A stretch of 42,574 bases of DNA, taken from assembly GCA_930982035.1 (NCBI GenBank), contig CAKNJL010000010.1:1-42574 (forward strand), given 5' to 3'. This DNA is from an uncultured Clostridium sp. (GTDB taxonomy: Bacteria; Bacillota; Clostridia; TANB77; CAG-508). Shown one piece after another: positions 17,816 to 26,435 of this stretch. Within the stretch, counting starts at the first letter, position 1. The number at the start of each line of letters is the position of its first letter. Position numbers and translations under genes: made by a program. The notes under the pieces are model-generated. The model had not been told where the DNA came from, did not search any database, and worked only from the letters and a program-made list of their open reading frames with translations.

Positions 17816-18596
17816 TCATCTCTCTCCTTTATCATTTTTATTTTTAAATCTCTCTGGAACAGCTATTTCATAAGGGACTAAAGTACCATCTTCTACCGCA
17901 TTAACTTCAACGCAAATATTACCTAATCCATCTCTACGTGATTGTTCGTGTTGTATCCAAAGTGGAAATATAACTTGTTCTTTCACATCTCTAAATATTT
18001 GTCTACTAATTCCATTATATCTTTTAGGCATCGTTTGAAGAATTTCTTCTTTCCTATCAGGAAAAGCTTTGATTAAAAATAAAATTCTTTCTTTTGCAGT
18101 TTCTATATATTCTTCCTGTGATATTTCAGATGTTTTGTATTTTGTTATTGCAGAATCTTTCAAAAAAGGTACTTCCTCCCAAGGAATGTTCCAAGTTTCG
18201 TGTACTGCTTTACCAGCGCACAATTCTCTACAATCAAAACTAGGTCCTACATAATCAATATACACATGATCACCAATTTGTATATCTAAATTTATACCAC
18301 CTTGAGTATGTATTCTTTCATTAGAACCTCTTTTCAATAATTACTGCATCTGGAACGGCAGATTTAACTTCTTCAATATATCCTCGCACTCTATCTCTAT
18401 TAAATGTTTGTCCATCAGGAAGTTTACCATTTACCCCTTTTAGGCAATCACATCTGGCTGTCATCATCTGAACAGGAAATTCATGCTCAACTTTTTCCCA
18501 ATCTTCTAAAGAATTTATTACATACATCTTATTTAATGGGCTTAATTGTGGTAAGTATTTCTCCACTAAAGCAATTCCTTTACATTTTTTATACAT
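17816..18596 (-). CDS. Unrecognised protein of about 260 residues, frame broken near 18330
   Basis: Two overlapping frames look like one protein. The first (18596-18321) starts MYKKCKGIALVEKYLPQLSP and reaches PDAVIIEKRF before TAA. The second continues SNERIHTQGGINLDIQIGDH, VDYVGPSFDCRELCAG-like text, then WNIPWEEVPFL and ends at 17816. Near the break the zero frame reads GAA AAG AGG TTC TAA. Removing one base (one A of the A-run, or skipping the A of AGG) joins the halves. AGG is used normally in other genes here, so this case may be an ordinary homopolymer indel. I do not recognise the family. It is less AT-rich than its neighbours. Confidence 0.6.
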
Positions 18597-18700
18597 ATTA
18601 TCATTGGTCTATGCTCTTTCTTCCTTAAATCTAGTTTGTAAATAATAAATTAGGAGCATATAAGTAATTTATCTGTTGTTTTCTTTATTACTAATATCTC

Positions 18701-18834
18701 TTATTTGTTAATCATTTTTAATAAATATTCTCCTAATTTTTCTACAAAAATTTTCATTTTTTCTTCAAATTCATCACTTTCTTTCTGAATATATTTTTCT
18801 CCTTTTTGGGATAATGTTATTATTATTTTAATTC
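18701..18834 (-). pseudogene. C-terminal remnant of a small regulator-like gene
   Basis: An open stretch of about 43 codons without start reads TLSQKGEKYIQKESDEFEEK, then FVEKLGEYLLKMINK and stops at 18701. The LSQKGEKY text is like the wing and final helix of MarR/PadR-type regulators. An upstream TGA closes it. Likely a gene remnant; low certainty. Confidence 0.3.
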
Positions 18835-18848
18835 ATATTCGCAATCCC

Positions 18849-18877
18849 TTGCAATTAACATAAATTCGTAGTATAAT
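18849..18877 (+). promoter_or_regulatory. Promoter of the radical SAM locus
   Basis: TTGCAA (18849-18854), a 17-base spacer and TATAAT (18872-18877), about 170 bases ahead of the small-protein gene. Between them AGGAGG (18961) precedes a three-codon ORF, ATG AAC AGA TGA (18976), overlapped by a nine-codon ORF. No longer gene is present in 18835-19050. Confidence 0.6.
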
Positions 18878-19050
18878 CTCTATGAAAAATATTAATTAGT
18901 TTCTAGTTGTTTGGAAATAATTTCAAGCAATGGCACTTTGAAAATTAAATAATTTTTAAAAGGAGGTTATACTTTATGAACAGATGAACTTAAAGACAGA
19001 AATATTTTTGTAACCTAAAAACATCATGCTTATTACAAGGAGAAATTTTT

Positions 19051-19296
19051 ATGAAGAATGAAGAGAAATTAACTTTACTTAGAGAAGATAAAGCTTCTCT
19101 TCCTAAGAGAGGTGGAAATTATATTTCCGATGAATCTATTCACTTAAAACAACAAGAGGAACTTAAAAAAAAGTTAAGTGAAATGCACACATTTGAAGCA
19201 AAAATAAGGGCTGATGAAATGGAAAGGTTAAGATATATAACTACAAAAGAAGATGATGAAAATCATCCATTTCATTGGGGAGAAGGGAGTTGCTGA
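19051..19296 (+). CDS. Small protein upstream of a radical SAM enzyme, RiPP precursor candidate
   Basis: An 81-residue, highly charged, helical protein (LKQQEELKKKLSEMHTFEAK) whose last residues change character to HPFHWGEGSC. A leader-like body with a short aromatic/Gly/Cys tail is what precursor peptides of radical SAM-modified RiPPs look like. The radical SAM gene starts 4 bases after its stop, so the two are co-translated. ATG 19051 follows CAAGGAGAAATTTTT. No leader peptidase or transporter is adjacent, so a structural or partner role remains possible. I do not recognise the family. Confidence 0.55.
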   Translation: MKNEEKLTLLREDKASLPKRGGNYISDESIHLKQQEELKKKLSEMHTFEAKIRADEMERLRYITTKEDDENHPFHWGEGSC

Positions 19297-19300
19297 CTAA

Positions 19301-21568
19301 ATGAGCACTAACAGAATCCCTTTACAAGGACTAATAGAAATTACCAATGCTTGCAATTTTAAATGTATCCATTGCTATGTTATAAATTGCAAAAAACAAG
19401 AGGAAACTTTTTTATCATATGATGTCATTAAAAATGTAATTGACGAAGTATGTGAAATGGGTTGTGAAATGATTTCAATTACTGGGGGAGAATGTACACT
19501 ACATCCTGATTTTGAAAAAATATATACTTATATCTGGAAAAAAGGAATAAAAGTGAACATCTTTACCAATGCATCTTTAATAACACAGCCCATTATTTCT
19601 TTATTTAAACGGTACCAACCCAACTGTGTTTCAATTAGTATTTATGGTGCTTCAAAATCGACATATAGTGAAGTAACAAAATCATCAGTCGGGTATAAAA
19701 ATGTAATACATGGATTAGAATTATTGCAAAGCAGTGGAATTAATCTTGAAATAAAAATAATAGTCCTTAAACAAAATGAACATGAGTTAACAGAAATGAA
19801 AAGATTAGCTTGCAAATATACAAGTAATCCTATAAGAATTTCTTATGATTTAATGCCATCTTATGATCACTCTTTAGATGTGCTAAATAATCACTCTCAT
19901 TTCAAAGGTGGTTCAATTTCAAAAAATACAACTAATCATCAATCCTTTAATTGTCATGCTGGAACCTCTTTTTTCAGTATTACTTATGAGGGAAATGTGA
20001 CATTGTGTTCTTTCTGCGGTTTTTCTGCAAAAAGTCTAAAAGAATACAGTTTTCATGATATTTGGGAATCATTTAATGAATTTACGAATTTGTCAATTCC
20101 AAAAGATTCACATTGTTATGACTGTGAATTTTTAGATACTTGTAATAACTGCCCTGCAAGAACTTGGATGTTCAATAAGAAAATTGGGTTATATCCAATT
20201 CCACAATGTAAAAAAATAAAGGAGGATTTTTCTATGAAAACCAAAGAAATTTTACCAAGTTGTTTTATATCAATAAATGGCATTGTCTATTTCCGGTTAG
20301 ATAACGGAAATATTGCTGTAGAAAAGATAGAGAAAGTAGTTATTGACACAAAAATAGAAGATACTGTTAAATTAATAACAATTGATACAGACTCTTCCGA
20401 GAAAGTAAACTTCTGGAAAATAAATGATAAAATTTATGCATTAGCGTCAAATGCCGAAGGCATTACTCTTCCAAAAGATACTACTTTCGTAGATTGCTAC
20501 TCTTCAAACAACTATCCTGAAGGTCATTATGTTAAATATAAATCTTCGGGCAGTTGTGGAGTTATCTATGTCAGTGAAACTGAAGTTAGTAATGTTATAT
20601 CCTATGAAAATGGGTATATAGAAATTTGTTTTGAAAATGATGTGTTTTATGCGGATGCTAAAGACGGCAAAAACAAATTTCACGTCATAGGTGAATCTGG
20701 CAAACTGTTGGGAACATTTCCTTCAAAATGCAAAAAGTGTGGTGATTATCTTCTGTTCTATGATGAAAATAAGATTTTCATCAACTCTGATGAAATTGAG
20801 ATTCCTAATGGAATTTCATCTGTAGAAGTCATTACCGACGGAGATTCCTTTACGTTTATAAAAGTAAATAACCGTAAAGGTGTGTACTTATACACTGATA
20901 GAGTTGAATACCTATTCGGGCCAGTCGTTTGCGACAAATTACAGGTAAAAAAAATCTCTACATGCTCTTGTTTTATATATGCATTAAAAAAAGACAAATG
21001 CGTCCATGTATCTTACTTAGAGTTTGGTGAGACACCTGTATGTAAAAGCATTTCATGTAAAAAGGGATTTAACTTCTATCAATATAATGAAGTATGTTTT
21101 TTCATTTCTGATACTACTTGTTATGTGTTTTCAAATAACATGTTAGATTTCTTTCCTTTAACTATAGGAGAAAATATGAAGGCTAGAACATATAAAATTC
21201 ATCCTTCTGGCACGAATAAGAGCAACATGTTTTTCACCATTGTAGCATTCAATAACAATGAACCTATTTGCTATATGGAATATAATCCTAATAGCGAAAA
21301 AATTCCAGAATGTGGTTACAAACTTGAATTAATCACTAAAGGCTTTGGTAACAAAAATTATATCTCTCGCTTTTGTGATAAATCAATATTGGGAATTTCT
21401 GACAACGGTAAGATTCTTTTTAGAACTGATGGAGAAAACATATATAAGAAACGTGCTTTTGTTAATCCATTAGGATATACAAATTTGTATTTTATTGAGG
21501 ATGGTAATTCCTTTAATATTTTTACTGAAAGTGGTACTCCTATTTCTCTTTGGGTTAGTCAGAAGTAA
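19301..21568 (+). CDS. Radical SAM/SPASM protein with large unrecognised C-terminal domain
   Basis: Residues 18-25 read CNFKCIHC, the CX3CX2C site for the SAM-cleaving [4Fe-4S] cluster; ISITGGECTLHPDF is the GGE motif. The SPASM region has C-HAGTSFFSITYE-G-NVTL-C, then CYDCEFLDTCNNC and a later PQCKK. Family members alter peptides or proteins. About 440 more residues (from 312) form beta-rich repeats with Tyr/Phe-rich strands (GVIYVSETEVSNVISYENGY), suggestive of a propeller. An in-frame ATG at 20234 has its own AAAGGAGG site, so this part may also be made alone. Base composition is less AT-rich than the neighbours. The gene has two in-frame CGG codons (19610, 20294). Confidence 0.82.
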   Translation: MSTNRIPLQGLIEITNACNFKCIHCYVINCKKQEETFLSYDVIKNVIDEVCEMGCEMISITGGECTLHPDFEKIYTYIWKKGIKVNIFTNASLITQPIISLFKRYQPNCVSISIYGASKSTYSEVTKSSVGYKNVIHGLELLQSSGINLEIKIIVLKQNEHELTEMKRLACKYTSNPIRISYDLMPSYDHSLDVLNNHSHFKGGSISKNTTNHQSFNCHAGTSFFSITYEGNVTLCSFCGFSAKSLKEYSFHDIWESFNEFTNLSIPKDSHCYDCEFLDTCNNCPARTWMFNKKIGLYPIPQCKKIKEDFSMKTKEILPSCFISINGIVYFRLDNGNIAVEKIEKVVIDTKIEDTVKLITIDTDSSEKVNFWKINDKIYALASNAEGITLPKDTTFVDCYSSNNYPEGHYVKYKSSGSCGVIYVSETEVSNVISYENGYIEICFENDVFYADAKDGKNKFHVIGESGKLLGTFPSKCKKCGDYLLFYDENKIFINSDEIEIPNGISSVEVITDGDSFTFIKVNNRKGVYLYTDRVEYLFGPVVCDKLQVKKISTCSCFIYALKKDKCVHVSYLEFGETPVCKSISCKKGFNFYQYNEVCFFISDTTCYVFSNNMLDFFPLTIGENMKARTYKIHPSGTNKSNMFFTIVAFNNNEPICYMEYNPNSEKIPECGYKLELITKGFGNKNYISRFCDKSILGISDNGKILFRTDGENIYKKRAFVNPLGYTNLYFIEDGNSFNIFTESGTPISLWVSQK
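20218..20236 (+). promoter_or_regulatory. Internal ribosome binding site and in-frame start in the radical SAM gene
   Basis: AAAGGAGG (20218-20225) is followed after 8 bases by ATG at 20234, exactly in frame (residue 312) and at the junction between the SPASM part and the C-terminal domain. This is the usual layout of a gene start and suggests either a second product of about 444 residues or a fusion of two formerly separate genes. Confidence 0.55.
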
Positions 21569-21591
21569 AGTATAATCTGGAAAAAGATGGT

Positions 21592-21622
21592 GTCCTATTT
21601 TAGGATACCATCTTTTCTTTGG
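21592..21622 (+). terminator. Terminator of the radical SAM gene
   Basis: AAAGATGGTGTCCTA pairs with TAGGATACCATCTTT around a two- to three-base loop (one mismatch), then TTCTTTGG. A second stem at 21631-21663 (ACTATAGCAA/TTGCTATAGT) serves the opposite gene. Confidence 0.75.
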
Positions 21623-21683
21623 TAATGAAAACTATAGCAAGTTCTTATAGAATTTGCTATAGTCTTAGTAATAATATGGAACA

Positions 21684-21911
21684 TTATTGCTCTGTTCCTA
21701 CTTCCATCTCTTCATGAAAAGTCAATCCCAACTTTCCCATAATCTGATTTTTCAAATCTTTATATTCTTCTTTTGAAAAAAACTCTTCTAAATCTGTAGA
21801 AGGCATAAAGATTTCCCCTTTCGGAGTTAACAAAATCTTTAAAGTTCCTAAACATAATTCTTCATCCACACTAAGAGTCAAATCAATAGAATCGATGGTA
21901 ACCTTTTTCAT
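21684..21911 (-). CDS. Small hypothetical protein convergent to the radical SAM gene
   Basis: A 75-residue acidic protein (MKKVTIDSIDLTLSVDEELC, TPKGEIFMPSTDLEEFFSKE). ATG 21911 follows AAAGGAGAACACC. It shares the less AT-rich composition of the radical SAM locus, so it may have arrived with it. No family recognised; it does not look like a RiPP recognition element. Confidence 0.55.
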   Translation of the reverse strand: MKKVTIDSIDLTLSVDEELCLGTLKILLTPKGEIFMPSTDLEEFFSKEEYKDLKNQIMGKLGLTFHEEMEVGTEQ

Positions 21912-22075
21912 GGTGTTCTCCTTTCGCTATTCAGCCAAAAGCCTATATAAGCACTTTTTAGTTATTAGTTACGGATTAATTTTAGCATTATTTACATAAA
22001 ATGTAAAGTATATTATTAGAAAAAAGTTTTTGAAAGTTTAAAAAATTTTGAAAATTGGATTGACAATTTAATACA

Positions 22076-22109
22076 CTTGTAAAAAGCTCCTTTTCCTGTT
22101 CGAGGTGAC
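22076..22109 (+). other. Distal attachment repeat (displaced tRNA-Pro 3' end)
   Basis: CTTGTAAAAAGCTCCTTTTC followed by CTGTTCGAGGTGAC; compared with 31812-31845 only three bases differ. Just left of it, 22021-22070 resembles the promoter region of the island's xis operon (26487-26532), including TTGACAAT. Confidence 0.7.
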
Positions 22110-22292
22110 CAAACTTGTTTTCTTTCTAATCGTACGCTTGAGCAATTTTTATGTGCTTTATTATTTTAAATATTACATTTATTTTCTACATTTATATTTT
22201 TAAATTTTCAATTTTTTAAAATTTTCAAAGATAATGTATTGCTACACTAAAGATATAATGTAATTTCAGTGTAGTGGTTAAATTACAAAAAT

Positions 22293-22340
22293 TAACCTAA
22301 TCCACTCCATAGTTATTGACTTATGGAGTGAATTAGGTTA
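22293..22340 (+). promoter_or_regulatory. Operator-like 19-bp inverted repeat before abiE
   Basis: TAACCTAATCCACTCCATA (22293-22311) and TATGGAGTGAATTAGGTTA (22322-22340) pair with one mismatch, 23 bases before the AbiEi start. A TATAAT is at 22254-22259, flanked by a shorter dyad CTACACT / AGTGTAG. AbiEi proteins are known to repress their operon by binding inverted repeats, so this is the likely target; it would also fold in the mRNA leader. Confidence 0.7.
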
Positions 22341-22363
22341 AAATACTTTTGGGGGTAAAAAAT

Positions 22364-22906
22364 ATGTTATATACTCATAGTGAAATAAAAAACAAATATA
22401 AAAGTACTTATCAAATCAGAAAAGCATTAGAAAAAAAAGAAATATATAAAATAGAAAAAGGAATATATTCTAATGTACCAAGTGTACATTATTTAGCCAT
22501 CATAATGAAGAAATATCCTTATGGAGTATTTACTTCTTATTCTGCTTATTACTACCATAATTTGACAGATATGATTCCAAATAAAATATATTTAGCTACA
22601 GATAGAAATAATAGAATGATATCTTCCAATAAAATAAAACAAATTCGTATGAAAGATGAATTATATAATTTAGGAAAAACTCAAATTGATTATGAAGGGA
22701 TTACAATAAATATTTATGATAAAGAAAGAATGTTAATTGATTTAGCTAGAAATAAAAATAAAATAGGATATGATTTGTATAAAGAAATTATATCTAATTA
22801 TAGAAAACTAGCAACTTCATTAGACACACAAAAGATAGAAGAATATTTACAATACTTTGTGAATGGAGACAAAATTTTTGAAATAATACAAGATGAGGTG
22901 TTTTAA
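22364..22906 (+). CDS. abiEi: AbiEi-type antitoxin/regulator (type IV TA)
   Basis: The N-terminal winged helix reads YKSTYQIRKALEKKEIYKIE then KGIYSNV; the C-terminal part has YGVFTSYSAYYYHNL and the DKERMLIDLAR motif typical of AbiEi. In the AbiE phage-exclusion system it represses transcription and counters the nucleotidyltransferase toxin. ATG 22364 follows GGGGGT; an upstream TTG at 22349 is less likely. The stop overlaps the toxin start (TAATGG). Length about 180 residues, typical. Confidence 0.85.
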   Translation: MLYTHSEIKNKYKSTYQIRKALEKKEIYKIEKGIYSNVPSVHYLAIIMKKYPYGVFTSYSAYYYHNLTDMIPNKIYLATDRNNRMISSNKIKQIRMKDELYNLGKTQIDYEGITINIYDKERMLIDLARNKNKIGYDLYKEIISNYRKLATSLDTQKIEEYLQYFVNGDKIFEIIQDEVF

Positions 22907-23727
22907 TGGATATTTATGAATTAGTTAATAAATATATAGGGGCAGGTTATTCTGAAGATAATGCAATTCCAAAAGTAGCACAAGATATTGTCTTACTTAA
23001 AATTGGTAATAGCAAATATCGAAAGAATATTACTGTAAAAGGTGGAGTTGTAATGCATAATATTTCTAAAGATATGCGTCGTGCCACTAGAGATATGGAT
23101 ATTGATTTTATAAAATATTCTTTGGAAGATAAATCGATTCGTAATTTTATAAAAGAATTAAATAATACTGACGATGGTATTAAAATAAAAATCACTGGGA
23201 AAATTGAGCCTTTACATCATCAAGATTACGATGGTAAAAGAGTATATATAACACTTACTGATAAGAATCATTATTCAATAAGTTTCAAACTGGATATTGG
23301 AGTGCATAAATATTTTGATATTAAGCAAAATGAATATTACTTTGATTTTAACATAATTGATGAAAGTGTTAGCTTATTGATAAACTCAAAGGAACAAATA
23401 ATTGTTGAAAAACTAAAATCATTATTAAAATTTGGTATTACATCTACTAGATTTAAAGATATTTTTGATTTTTATTATTTAATTAATAATGAAGACTTAA
23501 ATAAGGACAAGCTTTTAAAGTACATAGATATATTAATCTTCCAGGATGAAAGTATGAGAGAAAAGTCATTAGAAGATGTAAATAGGAGATTAACAAGTAT
23601 TTTAAATAATAGTAGATTTCAATCAAGAATTAATACAGCAAATAATAATTGGCTACAAATTCCTATAAAAGATGTTATTGATAGTGTGTTAGATTATTTT
23701 GATGGATTAATAAAGGTTACAAATTAG
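22906..23727 (+). CDS. abiEii: AbiEii-type nucleotidyltransferase toxin
   Basis: The nucleotidyltransferase signature is KGGVVMHNI (G-rich start) and RATRDMDIDF (the Asp pair that binds metal), followed later by EQIIVEKLKSLLKFG and RFKDIFDFYYL, all of which are AbiEii hallmarks. Such toxins block growth, in studied members by adding nucleotides to tRNA. It is coupled by overlap with the antitoxin gene. Length 273 residues, complete. The downstream gap to 24095 is intergenic. Confidence 0.87.
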   Translation: MDIYELVNKYIGAGYSEDNAIPKVAQDIVLLKIGNSKYRKNITVKGGVVMHNISKDMRRATRDMDIDFIKYSLEDKSIRNFIKELNNTDDGIKIKITGKIEPLHHQDYDGKRVYITLTDKNHYSISFKLDIGVHKYFDIKQNEYYFDFNIIDESVSLLINSKEQIIVEKLKSLLKFGITSTRFKDIFDFYYLINNEDLNKDKLLKYIDILIFQDESMREKSLEDVNRRLTSILNNSRFQSRINTANNNWLQIPIKDVIDSVLDYFDGLIKVTN

Positions 23728-24095
23728 AAATTCTACAGAAAGAATTTTAATTATACCAATAGTTTTTTTAATTTATAAAATATCAATTTATAAATTAAAG
23801 TTTGGAGGAAGAATGTTACTATGCAATGAAAATTTTTCTTAATCAAGTATGGATAATGGGATATCTATTCTTGAAATTTTTTATCATCTTATGACATTTA
23901 TAAAATTTGTCAAAATCAAAGACATATGCTGTAATTTAACAGACATATGCCTTTTCTCAATTTAGACTTTTTGGAAATTTTCTAGAATTTCTTAAAAATC
24001 TTAAAAAATGGTCGAGGTGAGGAGAATTTACTTTTGAGAATAACCTATTTTCTAGCACTTCGACATTTTTTGAATGTAGTTTGAATGCAGTAAAT
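23728..24095. other. Intergenic region with a partial tRNA-Pro end
   Basis: No gene is supportable. 24009-24022 reads TGGTCGAGGTGAGG, matching the tRNA-Pro 3' end (TGGTCGAGGCGAC) at 11 of its first 12 bases. TTTGAATGCAGTAA at 24080 recurs near the other end of the island (CGAATGCAGTAA at 31722). These look like the ends of one insertion. Confidence 0.4.
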
Positions 24096-24935
24096 TTAAA
24101 TATTACTATTAGCTAAATTATTTATAAACTTTGATAAAATATTATAAGCTCTTTGATAATATATATATCCTATTTCTGCATAATTACCTATTTCTAAATT
24201 AAACAAATTTCCTGCAGACTGTTCAAAATAATTTTTATCAATAATTCCGTTCTTATGTAAATGTAGATTTCTTCTAGCTATAATTTCATAAATTTTCTTT
24301 GAATAATCTATATCTTCTATCATAAAATATTTCATATTATAATTATAAAGCATTACTAGAAGACTTTTAACTCGGTTGTTTTCTAATATCTTATCTACAA
24401 AATTCATTCTAAATTTTTCAAATGAGTCAAATTTCGTTATATCTTTTAATTTAAGATTATCTCTAAAATCATTATTGTTTATGAATACAAAAAAGTGCCT
24501 ATTAATAATTATATTTAACATATCAAAAAGAGTAGCTTCAAATAATGTTATCAGAGATATAAAAGATTGTCTGTATATATTGCTATTACATTTACAGTTC
24601 ATAATATTTATATAAGTTTTTATTTCACATAAATATAGATAATCATCTTCAGGTGGTTCTTCTTTATCATAATCAATTTCATAATTTAGTTTTTCTAATT
24701 CATTTTCAATAATAAGTTGTATTCCGTCTAATATTAGTTGATTTTTTATTTCATCTTTGTTCGTTTTAGGATATAATATAAAATCAGAATAAGATTTAAT
24801 TTTATCTCTAGCTTCAACATTAAAAATTGTAGCATCCATATTTGCATATGATAAACCTAATAACATATCCATATGATTTGAAACATTATCAGCTTCTTTA
24901 ATAAAATTTTCTTTATATTTGTATAATAATTCCAA
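24096..24935 (-). CDS. HEPN-like protein of an XRE-Fic operon
   Basis: A 279-residue helical protein without known full-length relatives to me. Near residue 235 it carries ARRNLHLHKNGII, an RNxxxH arrangement of the Rx4-6H motif of HEPN RNases, placed after a long helical region, as in HEPN folds of RiboL-PSP type. If active, it would cleave RNA as a dimer. It is the last gene of a minus-strand operon (XRE, Fic, this), 15 bases after fic, within a mobile island, which suggests a defence or addiction role. Function is inferred. Confidence 0.55.
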   Translation of the reverse strand: MELLYKYKENFIKEADNVSNHMDMLLGLSYANMDATIFNVEARDKIKSYSDFILYPKTNKDEIKNQLILDGIQLIIENELEKLNYEIDYDKEEPPEDDYLYLCEIKTYINIMNCKCNSNIYRQSFISLITLFEATLFDMLNIIINRHFFVFINNNDFRDNLKLKDITKFDSFEKFRMNFVDKILENNRVKSLLVMLYNYNMKYFMIEDIDYSKKIYEIIARRNLHLHKNGIIDKNYFEQSAGNLFNLEIGNYAEIGYIYYQRAYNILSKFINNLANSNI

Positions 24936-24950
24936 TTTTTTTCTCCTTAT

Positions 24951-25631
24951 CTAATTTTTATATCCAAACTTCTCCATTCTTTCTTCTTCTCTAGTAGATA
25001 AATCTTTTAGCCATTCAGCTAAACCATTGACTTCATTATTTCTTAAAAATTCAAAATATTTTACTCTATCTTCTTTTGCTATAACAACAGGTGGTAAGTC
25101 ATTTTTTAATAATTCATAATTTATAAGTAATCTACCTGTTCTTCCGTTTCCATCTTCAAAAGGATGTATTTTTTCAAAATCAATATGATATTTAGCAATT
25201 TTAGTAAAAATATCCTGTTCATCATGATTGTAATTATATATATAATACATCATTAAATTTGGAACTTTTTCAGGCTCTGGTGGGATATGTTCACTACCTT
25301 GAATAAATACTTGTACAGTTCTATAACCTTCAGTATCTTTAATATCTCTATTTATTGTTTCATTCAATTTTTTAATAAATCTTTCATCAAATTCTTCATT
25401 ATTTTGTAAATTCTTAAAAACTAATTCTAATGCTTTTTTATGATTTATAGCCTCATATATTTCCCTTGGTTCTTTTCCTTCGATTTTAAAGCTATTGTCG
25501 TTGTAAAGAATAGCATATGTTTCAGCATAGGTAAGTGTACTTCCTTCAATAGCATTTGAATGATAAGTACTTCTTGTAATTAAATCTTCTAAATAATCTT
25601 TATTATTTAAAACAAATTCTAAAATCTTCAT
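24951..25631 (-). CDS. fic: Fic family protein, class II (self-inhibited)
   Basis: The active loop is HPFEDGNGRTGRLLINYELL, the full HPFxDGNGRTGR motif. Near residue 23, YHSNAIEGSTLT carries the inhibitory (S/T)xxxE(G/N) helix in the same chain, so it is a class II Fic enzyme. Such proteins AMPylate targets when relieved of inhibition. It lies between the XRE repressor gene (16-base gap) and the HEPN-like gene. ATG 25631 follows AAGAGGAAATATTT. Length 226 residues, no separate N-terminal domain. Confidence 0.88.
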   Translation of the reverse strand: MKILEFVLNNKDYLEDLITRSTYHSNAIEGSTLTYAETYAILYNDNSFKIEGKEPREIYEAINHKKALELVFKNLQNNEEFDERFIKKLNETINRDIKDTEGYRTVQVFIQGSEHIPPEPEKVPNLMMYYIYNYNHDEQDIFTKIAKYHIDFEKIHPFEDGNGRTGRLLINYELLKNDLPPVVIAKEDRVKYFEFLRNNEVNGLAEWLKDLSTREEERMEKFGYKN

Positions 25632-25647
25632 AAATATTTCCTCTTTC

Positions 25648-26397
25648 TTATAATCTACTCATTATATCAATATACTCTCCAGCAGTTAATACTGTTTTAG
25701 GTAAATGTAATTGAGTATAATAAGTATCTTTACTTTTTTGATATATAGCATCAATAATTTTGCAATTTTCATCTTTATCAATTGTCATTACTAAACCAAG
25801 CACATTATATTTTTGTGATAATTTTGTAGTATATAAAGCAATTCTATCAGTTGCATCAAGTGGCATTTCTTCATCATCAAAAGAATCAATCTCAACAATT
25901 ATAATACTATTTTTTAAATCTTTAACTTTCATCATAATTTGTGGTTTAGGATCATTGCTCTTTACAAAATCATTAAATATATTATCTATTTCTAACATAG
26001 AAATATTTGTATTTGTTATTGTTTCTCCAAAAGTAGTTTTTCCTACTCCACAACATAATTCGTTTATGGCTGTGCTTAGTGTAGTATCATTTTTGTAGAT
26101 TTCTTTTACTTTATCCATTCTCTTTTTTGTAAAGTTGTATTTATCTTTAATAGCAGATATATCAAGTGTATCTCTATCTGTTTCATCGACAAAAACATCT
26201 GGTGTTCTTCCGAGTAAATAATCTATTGAAACATTAAAAATTGTGGCTAGTTTTTTTATTGCTTCTATATTTGGCTCTCTCATATCTAATTCATATTTTG
26301 ATATTGCTGCAGGTTCTACTCCTAATCTTGTTGCAATATCTTTTTGAGTAAATCCATTTTTTTCTCTTAAATACTTTATTCTTTCGCCATTTGTCAT
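25648..26397 (-). CDS. XRE-family repressor of the island
   Basis: Residues 1-68 are an XRE helix-turn-helix (IKYLREKNGFTQKDIATRLG, VEPAAISKYELDMREPN, IDYLLGR). The other 180 residues form an unrecognised domain (MMKVKDLKNSIIIVEIDSFD, then VLTAGEYIDIMSRL). It is divergent to the xis-integrase-mob genes, and four near-identical dyads (TATCCAnnnnGGAT type) lie in the shared region, so it very likely represses both directions like a phage-type switch. ATG 26397 follows GGAGAAAAATT. Confidence 0.85.
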   Translation of the reverse strand: MTNGERIKYLREKNGFTQKDIATRLGVEPAAISKYELDMREPNIEAIKKLATIFNVSIDYLLGRTPDVFVDETDRDTLDISAIKDKYNFTKKRMDKVKEIYKNDTTLSTAINELCCGVGKTTFGETITNTNISMLEIDNIFNDFVKSNDPKPQIMMKVKDLKNSIIIVEIDSFDDEEMPLDATDRIALYTTKLSQKYNVLGLVMTIDKDENCKIIDAIYQKSKDTYYTQLHLPKTVLTAGEYIDIMSRL

Positions 26398-26435
26398 AAT
26401 TTTTTCTCCTTCTCAATTTATGTTTAAATTTTATC

